From Tolypothrix campylonemoides VB511288 (GTDB taxonomy: Bacteria > Cyanobacteriota > Cyanobacteriia > Cyanobacteriales > Nostocaceae): DNA of 64,000 nucleotides. The position numbers were made by a program, and so were the translations under genes. The stretch spans positions 28,186 through 92,185 of the forward strand of contig JXCB02000002.1 of assembly GCA_000828075.3 (NCBI GenBank), in the 5' to 3' direction. This document shows positions 61,780-64,000 of the stretch, in pieces; the first letter of the stretch is position 1, and each line of letters begins with the position of its first letter. Under the pieces are notes generated by a model. It searched no databases. It saw only the letters and a list, made by a program, of their open reading frames with translations, and had not been told where the DNA came from.

Positions 61780-64000
61780 TCACACCTCTTGGGATGCCTC
61801 AATTAAGAAGGTCTTATTTTGCTGCGCTGGCACTTTCATTACCACTTTCTTACTAAAAGTCAACCCATGATCCGCCTTGTCAATCACAATCGTGTCGCCA
61901 AGGACAAAAGTATTCTCTAATAACTTGGTAGCGACGGGGTTTTCGACTTCTCGCTGAATTGCCCGCTTGATGGGACGTGCGCCGTATACTGGGTCATAAC
62001 CCACTTCCACCAAGTAATCGCAAGCGGCTGAGGATATTTCCAATGAGATTTTTTGCTCTCGTAGAAGATTTTCCACCCGCTTGAGTTGGATGCGGACGAT
62101 TTGCCGCAATTCGCTGCGGTTGAGGGTGTGGAAGAGAATGATGTCATCAACGCGGTTGAGAAATTCGGGGCGGAAGTGCGATCGCAAAGCATCCATTACC
62201 CGGCTGCGCATTTTTTCATACTTGGAGTCATCACCAGAGACATCCAGGATATATTCGCTACCGATGTTACTGGTCATCACAATCACAGTGTTCCGAAAAT
62301 CAACCGTTCGTCCTTGCGAATCAGTAATTCTACCGTCATCCAACACTTGCAAAAGTATATTGAACACATCGGGGTGAGCTTTTTCGACTTCGTCCAACAG
62401 CACCACCGAGTAGGGACGGCGGCGAATTGCTTCTGAAAGTTGACCGCCTTCTTCGTAACCGACGTATCCTGGAGGCGCACCCACTAAGCGGGAAACTGAG
62501 TGTTTCTCCATATACTCGGACATATCCAGACGAACTAGGGCGTCATCGGAATCAAAGAGAAACTGCGCTAAAGCACGGGCGAGTTCGGTTTTACCGACTC
62601 CTGTTGGTCCCATAAACAAGAATGAACCAATTGGGCGACTGGGGTCTTTCATTCCTGCACGGGCGCGACGAATTGCTGCGGCGACAGCACAGACGGCTTC
62701 CTCTTGTCCAATAACTTTCTGGTGGAGGTGATTTTCAAGTTGCAGCAACTTTTGTCGTTCAGATTCCAGCAGCCGATTTACAGGAATTCCCGTCCATTTG
62801 GCAACGATTTCCGCAATATCTGCTTCTGTCACCTGTTCTCGTAGCAGGGTTTCCCCTTTACTTTGAATTTCCAGCAACTGCACTTCTTTTGCTTCGCGAT
62901 CGTGCAGGACACTCTCCAATTTGCCAAATTTTAACTGTGCAGCTTTATTAAGGTCGTAGGCGCGTTCTGCTTGTTCAATTTGCACCCGCAGCTTTTCTTC
63001 TTCTTGCTTTAATGCACTAATCGCTTCCAAGAGCTGCTTTTCACCTTGCCACTGCTCATTAAATTCCTGCTGTTTTTCCGTCAAATTGGCAATTTCTTGC
63101 TCAATTCGCAGCAAACGCTCTTTCGTCTGAACTGTAGCTTTCTCTTCTCCTGCCAAAGACAGCTTTTCCATTTCTAGCTGCATCAACCGTCGGTCGATGG
63201 CTTCCAATTCCGCTGGTTTGGAGGTAATCTCCATTTTCAACTGCGCCGCTGCTTCATCCACTAAGTCAATTGCTTTATCTGGTAAGAAACGGTCGGAAAT
63301 ATAACGTGCAGACAGTGTTGCTGCTGCTACTAAGGCGGAGTCGGAAATTTTGACGTTGTGATGAACTTCGTAGCGTTCTTTCAGACCCCGCAAAATGGAA
63401 ATTGTATTTTCCACACTCGGCTGATCGACAAAGACTTGCTGAAAGCGCCGCTCTAAAGCCGCGTCTTTTTCAATATATTTGCGGTATTCATCCAAGGTGC
63501 TTGCGCCAATGCATCGCAGTTCTCCCCGCGCCAGCATCGGTTTGAGCAAATTCCCTGCATCCATCGCCCCTTGTTGGGTGGAACCAGTCCCGACGACGGT
63601 GTGCAGTTCATCAATAAACAGCACTATTTGACCATTCGATTCTGTGACTTCTTTGAGGACGGATTTCAAGCGATCCTCAAATTCACCCCGGTATTTTGCC
63701 CCAGCAATCAAGCTGCCGATATCCAAAGCCATCAGTTGGCGATTTTTCAAAGATTCTGGAACATCGCCATTGACAATACGCTGTGCCAATGCCTCCGCGA
63801 TCGCCGTTTTACCTACCCCAGGTTCACCAATCAGTACAGGGTTATTCTTGCTGCGGCGGGACAATACCTGTATGACTCGGCGAATTTCGTCATCTCTTCC
63901 AATAACGGGGTCTAGCTTACCAGCTTTTGCCTGTTCTGTCAAGTCTCTGCCAAACTTTTGCAAAGCTTCATAACGAGATTCTGGATTTTGGTCTGTCACC
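61780..64000 (-). CDS. clpB: ClpB disaggregase, N-terminus cut by window end
   Basis: ClpB is a hexameric AAA+ unfoldase that rescues aggregated proteins with DnaK. The visible part starts at [17 protein letters not shown], just before the first AAA domain. It has Walker [10 protein letters not shown] and Walker B LFIDELHT, then the coiled-coil middle domain ([20 protein letters not shown]), and the second AAA domain with GPTGVGKTE and [13 protein letters not shown]. The Clp-N domain lies beyond the window. Cyanobacteria have ClpB1 and ClpB2, and the paralogue is not settled. Confidence 0.95.
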   Translation of the reverse strand, partial: VTDQNPESRYEALQKFGRDLTEQAKAGKLDPVIGRDDEIRRVIQVLSRRSKNNPVLIGEPGVGKTAIAEALAQRIVNGDVPESLKNRQLMALDIGSLIAGAKYRGEFEDRLKSVLKEVTESNGQIVLFIDELHTVVGTGSTQQGAMDAGNLLKPMLARGELRCIGASTLDEYRKYIEKDAALERRFQQVFVDQPSVENTISILRGLKERYEVHHNVKISDSALVAAATLSARYISDRFLPDKAIDLVDEAAAQLKMEITSKPAELEAIDRRLMQLEMEKLSLAGEEKATVQTKERLLRIEQEIANLTEKQQEFNEQWQGEKQLLEAISALKQEEEKLRVQIEQAERAYDLNKAAQLKFGKLESVLHDREAKEVQLLEIQSKGETLLREQVTEADIAEIVAKWTGIPVNRLLESERQKLLQLENHLHQKVIGQEEAVCAVAAAIRRARAGMKDPSRPIGSFLFMGPTGVGKTELARALAQFLFDSDDALVRLDMSEYMEKHSVSRLVGAPPGYVGYEEGGQLSEAIRRRPYSVVLLDEVEKAHPDVFNILLQVLDDGRITDSQGRTVDFRNTVIVMTSNIGSEYILDVSGDDSKYEKMRSRVMDALRSHFRPEFLNRVDDIILFHTLNRSELRQIVRIQLKRVENLLREQKISLEISSAACDYLVEVGYDPVYGARPIKRAIQREVENPVATKLLENTFVLGDTIVIDKADHGLTFSKKVVMKVPAQQNKTFLIEASQEV

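Overview
The window is cyanobacterial and most likely comes from a filamentous, heterocyst-forming member of the Nostocales. It carries Thf1/Psb29, a CpcT-type phycobilin lyase, NdhS, a CRR6-type NdhI maturation factor, a FurC/PerR-like regulator and a hormogonium polysaccharide (hps) cluster of pseudopilins. The octamer GCGATCGC (HIP1) is frequent, and many intergenic regions hold heptanucleotide tandem repeats of the STRR type known from heterocystous cyanobacteria. Species cannot be named from the sequence. No rRNA, tRNA, CRISPR array or prophage was seen.

Layout. 0-1 kb: the 5' part of an ISAzo13-type insertion sequence with a probable -1 frameshift site, then a palindromic repeat. 1-10 kb: mostly photosynthesis and housekeeping genes (thf1, cpcT, a STAS protein, hemF, an SRPBCC protein, an Mrp/ApbC ATPase, rodA, ndhS, a HAS-barrel protein). 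10-16 kb: a Kef-type antiporter with USP domains and a UDP-sugar operon (UDP-glucuronate decarboxylase, UDP-glucose dehydrogenase). 16-25 kb: a DUF2993 protein, a divergent TetR regulator/amidase pair with a palindromic operator, a reductase-like protein, two exported TPR proteins, a REC-histidine kinase and a PsiE-like membrane protein. 25-34 kb: an EF-G paralogue, a Rieske oxygenase, a carboxyl-terminal protease, ispG and a phosphotransferase.

33.8-35.8 kb is a gene-poor stretch and the most unusual part of the window. It holds a MITE-like element, an antitoxin-like gene remnant, terminator-like hairpins and an array of four related units (periods about 214-250 bp). Each full unit has two conserved hairpins, and a TCCGGA palindrome follows two of them. 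This layout resembles the heterocyst-specific NsiR1 small-RNA arrays with DIF1-class promoters. That identity is inferred, and the array is not next to hetF in this window.

35.8-49 kb: a cysteine hydrolase, LysM/M23 peptidase, HtrA protease, DUF760 protein, scpB, ispD, an overlapping GT9/GmhB-like pair, an unrecognised 255-aa protein, crr6, furC, a TnpB-like remnant and a REC-DUF3685 protein whose phosphoacceptor Asp is replaced by Glu. 49-58.3 kb: a minus-strand surface-polysaccharide/pilin region (hpsA, hpsB, hpsC, hpsD, a DUF2064 glycosyltransferase, an HpsJ-like protein, a GT2). 58.8-64 kb: rpmB, htpG and clpB (cut by the window end).

Links between genes. Uxs/Ugd and the glycosyltransferases supply surface polysaccharide that fits with the hps genes. 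IspD and IspG belong to the same MEP isoprenoid pathway. NdhS and CRR6 both serve the NDH-1 complex. HtpG and ClpB are stress chaperones. Several small mobile elements (a TATAGCA-ended element in three copies and a 166-bp element with a perfect 7-bp duplication) and degraded gene fragments show that the intergenic DNA is actively reshaped.
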